64,000 nt of DNA. Source: Croceimicrobium sp963974215 (GTDB lineage Bacteria; Bacteroidota; Bacteroidia; Flavobacteriales; Schleiferiaceae). The translations under genes and the position numbers were made by a program. The stretch is from the NCBI GenBank assembly GCA_963974215.1, contig CAXBBL010000007.1, positions 186,001 through 250,000 on the forward strand, in the 5' to 3' direction. The notes beneath the pieces were generated by a model. That model was not told where the DNA came from. It worked only from the letters and a program-made list of their open reading frames with translations, and made no database searches. This document shows positions 17,590-26,194 of the stretch, in pieces (the stretch's first letter is position 1; every line of letters starts with the position of its first letter).

Positions 17590-18447
17590 ATGAGAAAAAT
17601 CAGTCTATTTATTTTGGCTCTTGGCTTAAGCGTTGCTAATGCACAAGAACTACCTGCTCCTAGCCCTAGCGCAACACTATCGCAGAGAGTTGGTTTAACT
17701 GACTTCACTGTTGAATACAGTCGTCCTGGTGTAAAAGAACGTGAAATATTCGGTGAGCTAGTACCTTATAATAAGGTTTGGAGAACTGGTGCGAATAAGG
17801 CTACCAGTATCGAGTTCAATACCGATGTTAACTTTGCTGGCAAGGCTGTCGCAGCTGGAAAGTACAGCATTTTCACCATGCCCGGTGAAGGTAAATGGAG
17901 CTTTATGTTGAATAAGGAAACTGAGCTTTGGGGAGCAAACGACTACAATCCAGAACTTGATGTTCTAAAGATTACAGTAATTCCCACTGAAGGTGAGATG
18001 ACAGAAACTTTTACCATTGATTTTACCGACATTAGCACCAATGGCGCTGCCTTGGAATTACGCTTCGCAAACACGGTTGTATCGGTTCCTTTTGAAGTTG
18101 AAACAAGCGAAAAAGCTATGAGTAATATTAAAAATGCATTAGCGAACAGTCCTAAAGATAAACTTTGGATGGTAAACCGCAATGCTGCGAATTACTACTT
18201 AAACAACGGTTTAGATACAGAAGAAGCCCTTAAATTTATCGAAACTTCAGTAAAATTAAACGAAGATAATTGGTATAGTCACTACGTTCATGGCGAAATA
18301 CTAAGTACTTTAGGTCGAAATAAAGAAGCTGTTGCGGCGGCTAAAAGAGCCATGGAAATTGGTCAAAACGAATCCGAAGCTGCTGGTAAAGAATTTGGTT
18401 ACACCGAGATGTTATCAGAAGCTATGGCCAAATGGTCGAAGTCTTAA
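17590..18447 (+). CDS. exported DUF2911 domain protein
   Basis: From the ATG at 17590 the protein has 285 residues. A signal peptide ends in V-A-N-A-Q, and a DUF2911 domain follows (P-S-P-S-A-T-L-S-Q-R-V-G-L-T, V-E-Y-S-R-P-G-V-K-x-R-x-I-F-G, W-R-T-G-A-N-K-A-T). A helical C-terminal part resembles a TPR (about 195-270). The longer upstream frame lacks a signal peptide and is unlikely. DUF2911 proteins are abundant in Bacteroidota; the function is unknown. A strong terminator follows. Confidence 0.87.
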   Translation: MRKISLFILALGLSVANAQELPAPSPSATLSQRVGLTDFTVEYSRPGVKEREIFGELVPYNKVWRTGANKATSIEFNTDVNFAGKAVAAGKYSIFTMPGEGKWSFMLNKETELWGANDYNPELDVLKITVIPTEGEMTETFTIDFTDISTNGAALELRFANTVVSVPFEVETSEKAMSNIKNALANSPKDKLWMVNRNAANYYLNNGLDTEEALKFIETSVKLNEDNWYSHYVHGEILSTLGRNKEAVAAAKRAMEIGQNESEAAGKEFGYTEMLSEAMAKWSKS

Positions 18448-18482
18448 TTTAAGTTCACCGCTTGCAAATCGTTGAACGATGG

Positions 18483-18511
18483 GCCCCAGCGATAATCGCT
18501 GGGGCTTTTTT
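18483..18511 (+). terminator. strong rho-independent terminator
   Basis: A perfect 10-bp stem (18483-18492 with 18496-18505, loop TAA) is followed by six T residues. It lies 36 bases after the DUF2911 stop. Confidence 0.92.
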
Positions 18512-18562
18512 GTTTCAACTCATTTTTAGATTATTTAGTATTAAATAAATTACTCCTTCAGA

Positions 18563-19414
18563 TTGAAAAAAGTAAACTATACCATCTCCGGTTTCAATGC
18601 TCTACCCATGGCAGCTGATTTATCTCTGCCAATAGAACTTAGTATGATTAAGGGTTTAGTGATTTATGCCCACGGCATTAATGGCTTTAAGGATTGGGGC
18701 GGCCAGAATACCATTGCGGAAAAATTTACCCAGCAGGGTTGGGCTTTCTTAAAGTTTAATTTTTCGCACAATGGCACTAGCCCAGCGAATTTAGAAGAGT
18801 TTGTTGACCTTGATATCTATGCTCAGGATACCTATTTGAAAAGACAGTATGACTTAAGGCAAATCTTCACTTTCGTAGAAGAGATACTAGAAAGAGATTT
18901 AAGTGAAGCCTTTAAAAAAGTGGTATTAATGGGTCATAGCCGTGGTGGTGCAGATGTTATTTTAAACGCTCCCAATAATGTGCGTTTAAACGGACTAATA
19001 ACATGGGCTTCAGTGGCTCATGCTAAAACTCCTTGGTCTAATTTAGATAATGAAGAGATAAACCATTGGCGCGAAAATAGAGTGTTTTATCGTCCCAATG
19101 GCCGCACCAAACAAGATATGCCCATTGGTTTCGAACTATTTGAGGAATGGCAAAATAATAAGAGCAAACTCGATGTAGAAGCCTGTGCGCGTTCTATTGA
19201 AATTCCTTGGCTCATTGCACATGGCGATGAGGATGAAGCAGTTTTTGTAAAAGATGCCTACACCTTAAAAGAGTGCAATCCTGAGGCTAATGTGGCCATT
19301 ATTGAAGGGGCCAATCATACTTTCGGTCGGGTTCACCCCTTTACGGGAGATGCTTTACCTAAGTATAGCCAGCAATTACTGGATGCTTGCTTTAAATTTT
19401 TGGCGGCACTTTAA
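18563..19414 (+). CDS. alpha/beta hydrolase, probable TTG start
   Basis: The 283-residue hydrolase has the oxyanion region Y-A-H-G-I-N-G-F-K-D-W-G, nucleophile elbow G-H-S-R-G-G near residues 123-128, a late acid (G-D-E-D-E-A) and catalytic histidine (G-A-N-H-T-F-G). The substrate is unknown; the closest style is BAAT/dienelactone-like acyl hydrolases. The TTG start is preferred because it supplies the first beta strand, and the next ATG (18608) would cut it. The 3' end overlaps the convergent exonuclease gene by 23 bases. Confidence 0.83.
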   Translation: MKKVNYTISGFNALPMAADLSLPIELSMIKGLVIYAHGINGFKDWGGQNTIAEKFTQQGWAFLKFNFSHNGTSPANLEEFVDLDIYAQDTYLKRQYDLRQIFTFVEEILERDLSEAFKKVVLMGHSRGGADVILNAPNNVRLNGLITWASVAHAKTPWSNLDNEEINHWRENRVFYRPNGRTKQDMPIGFELFEEWQNNKSKLDVEACARSIEIPWLIAHGDEDEAVFVKDAYTLKECNPEANVAIIEGANHTFGRVHPFTGDALPKYSQQLLDACFKFLAAL

Positions 19415-20723
19415 TTATTCGGTATTTCTGCGATTCTAAAGCCTGACGAATCAACCCACCTGTAGTAGAAGAACTTGAGCGTAACTCTAAAAAATGCTCT
19501 AAATCTTCCATACTGCTTATGGACTCAGAATTCGGAACAAAGCCCGTGGCCACTAATTGACCGTTTTCTATGCAAATAAAACCCTGCTCCTCCTCTGTGC
19601 GGCCACGGGAAAGAATGATTTGCTGCTCTTTTAATTTATTCAAATCTGCCTCCAAGCGAGCAAAATTACTATTGTGCTTCTCTGCATCAATGCTAATACT
19701 GCTATTCGGAAAACCGCAAAGACTCTCGGCTAATTGATATTCCTCCGCTTTTACGGCTAACCAAGTTCGTGCTTTATCTAAAGAGTAAAAATCTAACCAA
19801 TAGTTCTGCTGGACCCCTATCCTATTTACGGCTAGGCAGTTATTGCCCTTTTGATCTTTATAAGGAAATATCCCAAAACGTATTTTTGGCTTTTTCTGCG
19901 CCTGGTTAAACTCGGGCCAATATTTTCGAATCTCTTCATCTTCTATCAGACCTGCCATTAAGGTACTGCCACATAATTGATAGCTGATAGAATGGATTTC
20001 GCGTTTAAAACCTGCGCTTTTAGCCGAGCTTTTCTCCGCCGTGAAATGGGTACTTACTCTTTGTTTTAAACGCGTTGCTTTACCAATATAAATAGGCTTT
20101 CCCGATTTATTATGGAAGTAATACACCCCGGGTGAATCGGGCAAATTGTGATAATCGTCGGCTTTAAGATTGGCAGGTAAGTTGATTTCGCCACTATTTT
20201 TGCGAATCATCATTTGCCATTCTCCAGATTTGTCTTTGGTCAATAATTTATGCAATAACTCAGCGGTTACGCGAGCATCACCCCAAGCACGGTGAGCAGC
20301 TTCATTATAAAGACCAAAATGAGCGCTAATATTTTTTAAACTATAAGAACGTAAGCCTGGCTCTACCCTTCTGCCGTAGCGCACGGTGCATAGGCGTTTA
20401 GGATTGTAATTTATACCCAGTTCTTTAAAGGCGGCTTGGATAAAACTCAAGTCAAAACTGACATTATGCGCCACAAAAGTGTGGTCCCCTAAAAAGGCTA
20501 AGATGTCAGAAGCAATATCTTTAAAAGCGGGCGCATCCGAAACCATATTATCATCGATACCAGTTAAGGCCGTAATGCTAATGGGAATACTGCGCTCGGG
20601 TTTTACTAGGCTTGAGTATTCGTCAATTATATTTTGTCCATCGCTTATGCAGATGGCAATTTCGGTGATATTATTTGCCTTGGCATAACTCCCCGTGGTT
20701 TCAATATCAACTATAGCAAACAA
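19392..20723 (-). CDS. DEDDh exonuclease / GIY-YIG nuclease fusion
   Basis: The 443-residue protein joins two nuclease domains. Residues 1-165 form a DnaQ-type 3'-5' exonuclease (A-I-V-D-I-E-T-T-G, A-H-N-V-S-F-D, and H-R-A-W-G-D-A with the DEDDh histidine). Residues about 195-275 form a UvrC-like GIY-YIG domain (G-V-Y-Y-F-H-N then P-I-Y-I-G-K-A-T-R-L-K-Q-R-V). The C-terminal 170 residues match no domain I know. Similar PolC/UvrC-N fusions occur in Bacteroidota and Actinobacteria and are thought to act in repair. Confidence 0.87.
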   Translation of the reverse strand: MFAIVDIETTGSYAKANNITEIAICISDGQNIIDEYSSLVKPERSIPISITALTGIDDNMVSDAPAFKDIASDILAFLGDHTFVAHNVSFDLSFIQAAFKELGINYNPKRLCTVRYGRRVEPGLRSYSLKNISAHFGLYNEAAHRAWGDARVTAELLHKLLTKDKSGEWQMMIRKNSGEINLPANLKADDYHNLPDSPGVYYFHNKSGKPIYIGKATRLKQRVSTHFTAEKSSAKSAGFKREIHSISYQLCGSTLMAGLIEDEEIRKYWPEFNQAQKKPKIRFGIFPYKDQKGNNCLAVNRIGVQQNYWLDFYSLDKARTWLAVKAEEYQLAESLCGFPNSSISIDAEKHNSNFARLEADLNKLKEQQIILSRGRTEEEQGFICIENGQLVATGFVPNSESISSMEDLEHFLELRSSSSTTGGLIRQALESQKYRIIKVPPKI

Positions 20724-20902
20724 ATAAGTATGGATTTAAAACAGTAAAGGTATTAAGCCGAGTTTGATTTTATTGGAAAACCAGAAAGACTTATTCATGA
20801 TTATTTAATAGGCATTTTAAATTGGCCCTGAGCCTTGATTTAATGAAATGCTTAGATTGTAAACCTTCTAAGTTGAGCTTTGTTTACTTTCAAATTTTCT
20901 TT

Positions 20903-21691
20903 ATGCCCGAATTACCCGAAGTAGAAATAATGCGCCGTTATTTTAACGAATGCGCCTTAGATAAAAGTATCACCCAGCTCGACTTCCTCGATGAACTAGG
21001 GAAAGTCTATAAAAGTCCACCGGAGTTAATTGAGAAAAGTTTAGTCGGTCAGCGATTCACTGAAACAGAGCGCATTGGAAAATACCTCTTTGCGCGTATT
21101 TCCACGGGGCAATATCTACACTTACACTTCGGAATGACGGGCAACCTAGAGCTCTTTCAGGGTGACAATCTCCCTAAATATGCCCGTTTGGTCTTTCATT
21201 TTGAAAAAGGCGACAGGCTTGCCTTTTGTGATTTACGCAAATTTGGCGTTATCGAAATTGTAGATAACCCTCAGGCCTATCAAAAGGCGGCCAAAATTGG
21301 CGATGATTTTTTGAAAATTAGTTTCGACTATTTTAAAGTAAAACTTAGCAAGCCTGCGGTAGCTATTAAAACTAGCCTGCTTAATCAGAAGCTTTTTGCT
21401 GGAATTGGAAATTGGATTGCCGATGAAATGCTTTTCGATGCAGGTCTGCATCCTTTGCGAATAAGCAAGAACTTGAGCGAGGCTGAATTAGCCAAATTAT
21501 ATCAGGCGGGGCAAGAAATTATCACCACAGCCATCGCAGAAGACACGCATTACGGCGATTTTCCTGCCGAATTCTTTGTGAATTACCGCAAAGTCGACGC
21601 CTTGCATCCCTCCCATCCGAACAGTCCCGTAGAGCGATTAGTGGTTGGCGGTAGAGGCACTTTTATTGTTCCTGAAAAACAAATGCTTTAA
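20903..21691 (+). CDS. Fpg/Nei-family DNA glycosylase, zinc-less
   Basis: From the ATG at 20903 the protein begins P-E-L-P-E-V-E, with the catalytic N-terminal proline and glutamate of formamidopyrimidine-DNA glycosylase. I-G-K-Y-L (catalytic lysine), L-H-F-G-M-T-G and D-L-R-K-F-G also match. The helix-two-turn-helix is present (L-F-A-G-I-G-N-W-I-A-D-E-M-L). The C-terminal finger keeps V-E-R-L-V-V-G-G-R-G-T, but all four zinc cysteines are replaced (H, H, V, K), so this is a zinc-less finger. The upstream in-frame ATG (20822) is rejected because proline 2 must be N-terminal. It excises oxidised bases. Confidence 0.88.
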   Translation: MPELPEVEIMRRYFNECALDKSITQLDFLDELGKVYKSPPELIEKSLVGQRFTETERIGKYLFARISTGQYLHLHFGMTGNLELFQGDNLPKYARLVFHFEKGDRLAFCDLRKFGVIEIVDNPQAYQKAAKIGDDFLKISFDYFKVKLSKPAVAIKTSLLNQKLFAGIGNWIADEMLFDAGLHPLRISKNLSEAELAKLYQAGQEIITTAIAEDTHYGDFPAEFFVNYRKVDALHPSHPNSPVERLVVGGRGTFIVPEKQML

Positions 21692-21874
21692 GTGGAAGAG
21701 ATATTTTATACCTGTCCTTATTGCTTCAATGAGTCTTCAATTTTGGCCGATCTTAGCGTAAGCGAACAAGAATATATTGAAGATTGTGAACGGTGTTGCA
21801 ATCCGATTGAGTTTACCATTATTGCTCACAATTTTACTTTAACTGAATTTCGCTATCAATCTATCGAACAATAA
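21692..21874 (+). CDS. CPXCG-type cysteine-rich small protein
   Basis: The 60-residue protein has two cysteine pairs: C-P-Y-C at residues 8-11 and C-E-R-C-C near 34-38, the pattern of the CPXCG zinc-ribbon family. The GTG start is the base directly after the stop of the Fpg-like gene, so the two are translationally coupled. Function is unknown. Confidence 0.75.
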   Translation: MEEIFYTCPYCFNESSILADLSVSEQEYIEDCERCCNPIEFTIIAHNFTLTEFRYQSIEQ

Positions 21875-21875
21875 G

Positions 21876-22157
21876 TTAGAGTGATATTAGCCCTTCGATT
21901 GCCTCAGCTTCTAAATAGCGTTCAATTACCTTGTCAGGACTCATCATCATCTCCTTGGCGGTAATGCTAACGAAGTTTCCGTTGCGTGATTGGCGCAGCT
22001 GAATTTGCGATTCTTTCGTATTAAAAAGCCCCTCCACTTGAGCAATCTTTTCATTTTGTGCAGGCACGATAAACTTGAACATATAGAGGCTAGGCCATTT
22101 TGTGCTTTGGCTTAATTGCTCCTTCAGTTTCTCGTATTTTGCTTTCTTGTCTTCCAT
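21876..22157 (-). CDS. DUF493 (YbeD-like) protein
   Basis: The protein has 93 residues when started at the ATG at 22157. It matches the DUF493/YbeD fold, a small alpha-beta (ACT-like) domain: W-P-S-L-Y-M-F-K-F-I-V-P, a central S-R-N-G-N-F-V-S-I-T-A-K-E and a late V-I-E-R-Y. Proteins of this family are thought to be regulatory, and the partner is unknown. The longer frame to 22193 adds a sequence that does not resemble the family. Confidence 0.78.
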   Translation of the reverse strand: MEDKKAKYEKLKEQLSQSTKWPSLYMFKFIVPAQNEKIAQVEGLFNTKESQIQLRQSRNGNFVSITAKEMMMSPDKVIERYLEAEAIEGLISL

Positions 22158-22210
22158 GGCTTCAAAATTTGAAAACTTCTTTAATTTAGGCAAGTCTAAT
22201 TTGTATAATT

Positions 22211-22690
22211 ATGAAGAGCATTCAAAATTGGTTCGATGAGTACGCGCTTAGTCATCAAAACGCAACTAATAAAACGATTCACTATATCTGTGTACCCCTT
22301 ATATTCTTTAGCATTGTAGCTTTATTGGCTTCGATCCCCACTGGAACAATTTTCGCGTCTGCGCCAGCAAGTTTACAAGAATACATGCATTTTGGTAGCT
22401 TATTGATACTAATTGGCCTAATATTCTACCTCAGGTTATCACTTCCGATCTTTATTGGCATTGCTTTATTCTCATTTCTGTGCTTACAGGGAATTGTGTA
22501 TTTAAAAATGGCTCCCTTGCCGCTTTGGTCCTCTAGCTTAATTATTTTTGTGCTGGCTTGGATTGGCCAGTTTATCGGGCATCATATAGAAGGAAAAAAA
22601 CCATCTTTTCTAAAAGATCTGCAATTCTTGCTTATTGGTCCCGCTTGGATATTAGGCTTTATTTATCGTAGCATTGGAATAAAATACTAG
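22211..22690 (+). CDS. Mpo1-like (DUF962) membrane protein
   Basis: The 159-residue protein has four membrane helices and the DUF962 signature: W-F-D-E-Y-A-L-S-H-Q-N-A-T-N-K-T-I-H-Y-I near the N-terminus and Q-F-I-G-H-H-I-E-G-K-K-P in the third part. Its histidines are the likely iron ligands. Yeast Mpo1 is a dioxygenase of 2-hydroxy fatty acids, and a related lipid role is possible here. It starts divergently, 53 bases from the DUF493 gene, and leads an operon with the ATPase and recQ. Confidence 0.85.
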   Translation: MKSIQNWFDEYALSHQNATNKTIHYICVPLIFFSIVALLASIPTGTIFASAPASLQEYMHFGSLLILIGLIFYLRLSLPIFIGIALFSFLCLQGIVYLKMAPLPLWSSSLIIFVLAWIGQFIGHHIEGKKPSFLKDLQFLLIGPAWILGFIYRSIGIKY

Positions 22691-22693
22691 TTA

Positions 22694-23227
22694 ATGACAA
22701 AACGCGTGGTTATTACCGGCGCCCCGGGAACAGGAAAAAGCACAATACTCAATCTTTTAGAAAAACGCGGCTATGCCATCCACCCTGAAATGGCACGGGC
22801 CTTAATCGCTGAGCAACAAGACTTAGGGTCGGATTTAGTTCCCTGGAAAAACCATGCTGACTTCGGCATCGAACTTTTTAAACGTCAGAAAGAACAGTAT
22901 TTAAACGCTGTAGCAGATGCCTATAATTTTTACGATCGTGGTGTGCCTGATAATTTGGGTTACTTGCGTAGAGATGGGCTGCAAAATAAGGAGCTGGAAA
23001 CTGAAGCATCAGATTTAGCCTACCATCAGGAAGTGTTTTTAACCCCTCCTTGGGAAGAGATTTATGGTAATGATGAAGTGCGCTGGGAAGACAAGCAATT
23101 AATGCTGGAGATTCATGCCGCACTAAAAGATATCTACCAATTTTTTGGCTACCAAATAACCGAAGTACCGAAACGTAGCCCAGAAGAACGCGTTCTCTTT
23201 ATTTTAAAAAGACTCGGCCTTTCGTGA
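22694..23227 (+). CDS. AAA_28/NadR-like P-loop ATPase or kinase
   Basis: The 177-residue protein has the P-loop G-A-P-G-T-G-K-S-T at residues 9-17, then P-E-M-A-R-A-L-I and Y-D-R-G-V-P-D-N-L-G-Y, matching the AAA_28 family related to NadR/Ttd14 nucleotide kinases. The substrate is unknown. It begins 3 bases after the Mpo1-like gene and its stop overlaps the recQ start (GTGA). Confidence 0.82.
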   Translation: MTKRVVITGAPGTGKSTILNLLEKRGYAIHPEMARALIAEQQDLGSDLVPWKNHADFGIELFKRQKEQYLNAVADAYNFYDRGVPDNLGYLRRDGLQNKELETEASDLAYHQEVFLTPPWEEIYGNDEVRWEDKQLMLEIHAALKDIYQFFGYQITEVPKRSPEERVLFILKRLGLS

Positions 23228-25122
23228 GTGATATTCACAAAATCCTCAAAGACTTTTGGCAGTACGATCAGTTTCGGCCATTACAGGAAGACATAATAAA
23301 CTCTGCCTTGCAAGGAAAAGACACCCTTGCACTCCTACCTACCGGCGGAGGTAAATCTATTTGCTTTCAAGTGCCAGCTATTGCAATGGAAGGAACGGCT
23401 TTGGTCATTTCACCGCTTATCGCATTAATGGCCGATCAGGTGCAAAACTTAAAGGAAAGAGGTATTAATGCCATTGCTTTAAACTCAAGTATTAGCGCTA
23501 GTGAACGCGAATTGGCCTTGCAAAATGCGGCCAATGGTTATTATAAATTTATTTACATTTCGCCCGAAAGTATTGATAATGAGAAGCTCTTAAACAGACT
23601 TCAGTATATTAAGGTCAATTTTATCGTGGTGGATGAAGCGCACTGCATTAGTCAGTGGGGCTACGATTTTAGACCAGCTTATTTGAATATTGCGAAGCTG
23701 AGGGAATTGAAGCCCAATTTACCGGTAATTGCACTTACCGCTACCGCTACCCCTGAAGTAGTGGAAGATATTCAAGCTAAACTGGCCTTTAACAATAGGG
23801 CTGTTTTTCAAAAAAGCTTCTTGCGGCCAGAGCTCAGTTATAATGTGCGAAAAACCGAGAATAAGATGGAGGCTTGCCTCGAAATTCTCAATCGAATTAA
23901 AGGAAGCGCCATAATCTACCTCCGTAATCGCAAGGGCGTAGTTGAAGTGAGTAAATGGCTATGCAGTATGGGTTACTCGGCCGATTATTATCATGCGGGT
24001 TTAAAAGTAGATGAGCGGCAAAAGCGCCAAACTGCTTGGGTGAAAAATGAATTGCGCATTATGGTTTGCACCAATGCTTTTGGAATGGGTATCGATAAGC
24101 CAGATGTTAGATTAGTGCTGCATTTAGATTTACCCGATTCGCTCGAAGCCTATTTTCAAGAAGCGGGTCGCGCGGCTCGTGATGGACAAAAAGCCTACTC
24201 CATTGTATTAGTAGGTCCACACGATATTAAAAGTTTAAAGGCGCGTTACCTCGACTCCTTTCCCGATCGAGAGTATTTACTGCGCGTTTATAAGGCGCTT
24301 ATTAATTATCTACAAATTGCTGCAGGCTCCGAAGAAGGTAGCACCTTTGGTTTAGATTTAAATGATTTTGCTAGTCAGTACCGTTTGAGCCCCTTCAAGC
24401 TCTATCACGCCCTACGCATCTTAAACAAGGAAGGTGTGTTGGAATTTAACGAACGTGCCTTTAACCAATCGCGCATGATGATTAGAGCCGATCGCAGAAC
24501 CTTATACGATTACCAATTGCGCAATCCTAAATTGGATGCGGTTATTAAATTGCTAACTCGCTCTTATGGTGGTTTAGATGTGGAGTATTTACGAATTGAT
24601 GAAAACCTGATTGCACGCCGCCTAAATACCAGTGTGTATAAGCTTAAAACCTATTTACGTGAATTAAACAATCACGGAATGATCAGCTACCAAGAAGAAT
24701 CGGGTGAGGCGGGTTTAAGCTTATTACGCGAAAGGGCCAATAGCAAAGATCTGCTGTTAAGTGAGGAAAATATTGAATTCCGCAAAGCCGAATTGGCGAA
24801 ACGATTAGCGGCAGTAGAAGAGTTCATTAATAGAGATGACATCTGCCGCAGCAAAACTATACTTGCCTATTTTGGCGAAGTACTTAATGAAGATTGCGGT
24901 ACTTGCGATGTTTGTCGAAGTAAGAAACGCTTGCAAACTGTTGGTAGCCAAGAAAAGCTCAAGGCTAAAGTTTTGCGTTTAATTGCGGGTCGTGAAATGA
25001 GCCTAAAAGAATTTGAAAACGCAGTCAACAAAGACATTCATTGTATAAATGCTCTCAGGCTACTCTTAGAAGAGGAAATAATTGGGCTTAAAAATGATAA
25101 ACTCGTGAAGCTTTTGACCTAG
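23224..25122 (+). CDS. recQ: ATP-dependent DNA helicase RecQ
   Basis: The 632-residue RecQ helicase has Q-F-R-P-L-Q, Walker A L-P-T-G-G-G-K-S, V-V-D-E-A-H-C-I-S-Q-W-G-Y-D-F-R, and the late A-F-G-M-G-I-D-K-P and Q-E-A-G-R-A-A-R-D-G motifs. The RQC zinc cluster is present (I-C-R-S-K-T-I then C-G-T-C-D-V-C). No clear HRDC domain follows; the last 70 residues are unassigned. It unwinds recombination and replication intermediates. The GTG start overlaps the preceding stop. Confidence 0.93.
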   Translation: MSDIHKILKDFWQYDQFRPLQEDIINSALQGKDTLALLPTGGGKSICFQVPAIAMEGTALVISPLIALMADQVQNLKERGINAIALNSSISASERELALQNAANGYYKFIYISPESIDNEKLLNRLQYIKVNFIVVDEAHCISQWGYDFRPAYLNIAKLRELKPNLPVIALTATATPEVVEDIQAKLAFNNRAVFQKSFLRPELSYNVRKTENKMEACLEILNRIKGSAIIYLRNRKGVVEVSKWLCSMGYSADYYHAGLKVDERQKRQTAWVKNELRIMVCTNAFGMGIDKPDVRLVLHLDLPDSLEAYFQEAGRAARDGQKAYSIVLVGPHDIKSLKARYLDSFPDREYLLRVYKALINYLQIAAGSEEGSTFGLDLNDFASQYRLSPFKLYHALRILNKEGVLEFNERAFNQSRMMIRADRRTLYDYQLRNPKLDAVIKLLTRSYGGLDVEYLRIDENLIARRLNTSVYKLKTYLRELNNHGMISYQEESGEAGLSLLRERANSKDLLLSEENIEFRKAELAKRLAAVEEFINRDDICRSKTILAYFGEVLNEDCGTCDVCRSKKRLQTVGSQEKLKAKVLRLIAGREMSLKEFENAVNKDIHCINALRLLLEEEIIGLKNDKLVKLLT

Positions 25123-25131
25123 AGGTTTTGC

Positions 25132-25139
25132 TATATTTG
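25132..25139 (+). promoter_or_regulatory. -7 box before the outer-membrane protein gene
   Basis: TATATTTG is an exact TAnnTTTG match, 22 bases before the ATG at 25162. A TTTG at 25113-25116 lies 15 bases upstream, shorter than the usual spacing. Confidence 0.45.
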
Positions 25140-25161
25140 AGGCCCAATCAAATAACTCATC

Positions 25162-26181
25162 ATGAAAAAACTGAGCCTCGTCCTAGCTGTTTTCACCTTT
25201 AGCAGTGCAGTGAAAGCGCAAATAAACCCTAGTAATGTCATTGCCGGAAGTGCGGCGGATATTCAATATTTAGGCGAAGGTTATTTAAGTCCTTTCGCAG
25301 ATGCTCTTTCCTTTTCTATGACCAATGGCTGGTATAATACCGCTAAAGTGCGTAAGACTTTCCGTTTCGAAATTTCCTTTATACCATCTATAAGTGTGGT
25401 GCCTAGTGAAATGAAAACTTTTACCATCGACGAAAGTCGCCTACAACAATTAGAATTAGTAGACCCCACTTACAATATAACCCCCACCGTTTTTGGTTCG
25501 CTTAGGCCCAGTGCAGCTTTACGTTATTCTAATCCCGCCTTGAGTGGTTTACCTGCCTCCCAGTTTAATATGCCCAATGGAATTGGTGTTGGTGTAATGC
25601 CTATGGCTGGAATTCAAGTAGGTGTCGGGCTTCCTCTTGACTTCGAATTAAAAGGGCGTTTCTTGCCTTCTAGCGGTGCTACTTTAATAAATGGGTCAGC
25701 TGTAAGCCAGTGGGGTTTAGGCCTAAAACATGATTTAAGACGCTATCTGCCGAAAGGGAAATTATTACCATTTCATTTCTCCGCTTTTGTAGCCTACTCC
25801 AATTTGAGTTATAGTCAAGAATTGGAGCCTGGTAGCGGAAATGATAAGGAAGTCACCGTCGATGCAAATTCCTTGGTTACTCGATTATTAATTTCTAAAA
25901 AGCTTCTTTTTATAACGTTTTATGGTGGTGTGGGCTATAACTTTAATAGCGCTGATATTAATTTACTCGGCACTTACGATTATATCGATCCCACCGACCT
26001 TACAAATCCTGAGCAACAGCTAAGAGATCCCTTGAGCTTTAGCAGCAATGAAAGCTCTGGTATTGCTGGAAACGTAGGCATTAGAGCTAAGTTTTTAGTA
26101 GTCGGCTTAGTGAGCGCTGATTATACTTTTGGTGCCTTTAATGCCCTTTCCCTAAACCTGGGCTTCAGCTGGGATTTATAA
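25162..26181 (+). CDS. DUF6588-like outer-membrane beta-barrel protein
   Basis: The 339-residue protein has a signal peptide ending V-K-A-Q and alternating hydrophobic/polar beta strands through its length. It ends in an aromatic-rich strand (L-S-L-N-L-G-F-S-W-D-L), typical of outer-membrane barrels. Features such as N-G-I-G-V-G-V-M-P-M-A-G-I-Q-V-G-V-G-L-P fit the DUF6588 family of Bacteroidota. Function is unknown. Confidence 0.78.
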   Translation: MKKLSLVLAVFTFSSAVKAQINPSNVIAGSAADIQYLGEGYLSPFADALSFSMTNGWYNTAKVRKTFRFEISFIPSISVVPSEMKTFTIDESRLQQLELVDPTYNITPTVFGSLRPSAALRYSNPALSGLPASQFNMPNGIGVGVMPMAGIQVGVGLPLDFELKGRFLPSSGATLINGSAVSQWGLGLKHDLRRYLPKGKLLPFHFSAFVAYSNLSYSQELEPGSGNDKEVTVDANSLVTRLLISKKLLFITFYGGVGYNFNSADINLLGTYDYIDPTDLTNPEQQLRDPLSFSSNESSGIAGNVGIRAKFLVVGLVSADYTFGAFNALSLNLGFSWDL

Positions 26182-26194
26182 AAAACACATTATT

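Noticed and set aside
20822..20902. Upstream in-frame extension of the Fpg-like gene
   Set aside because: The catalytic proline must be the N-terminal residue after methionine, so the start is at 20903.
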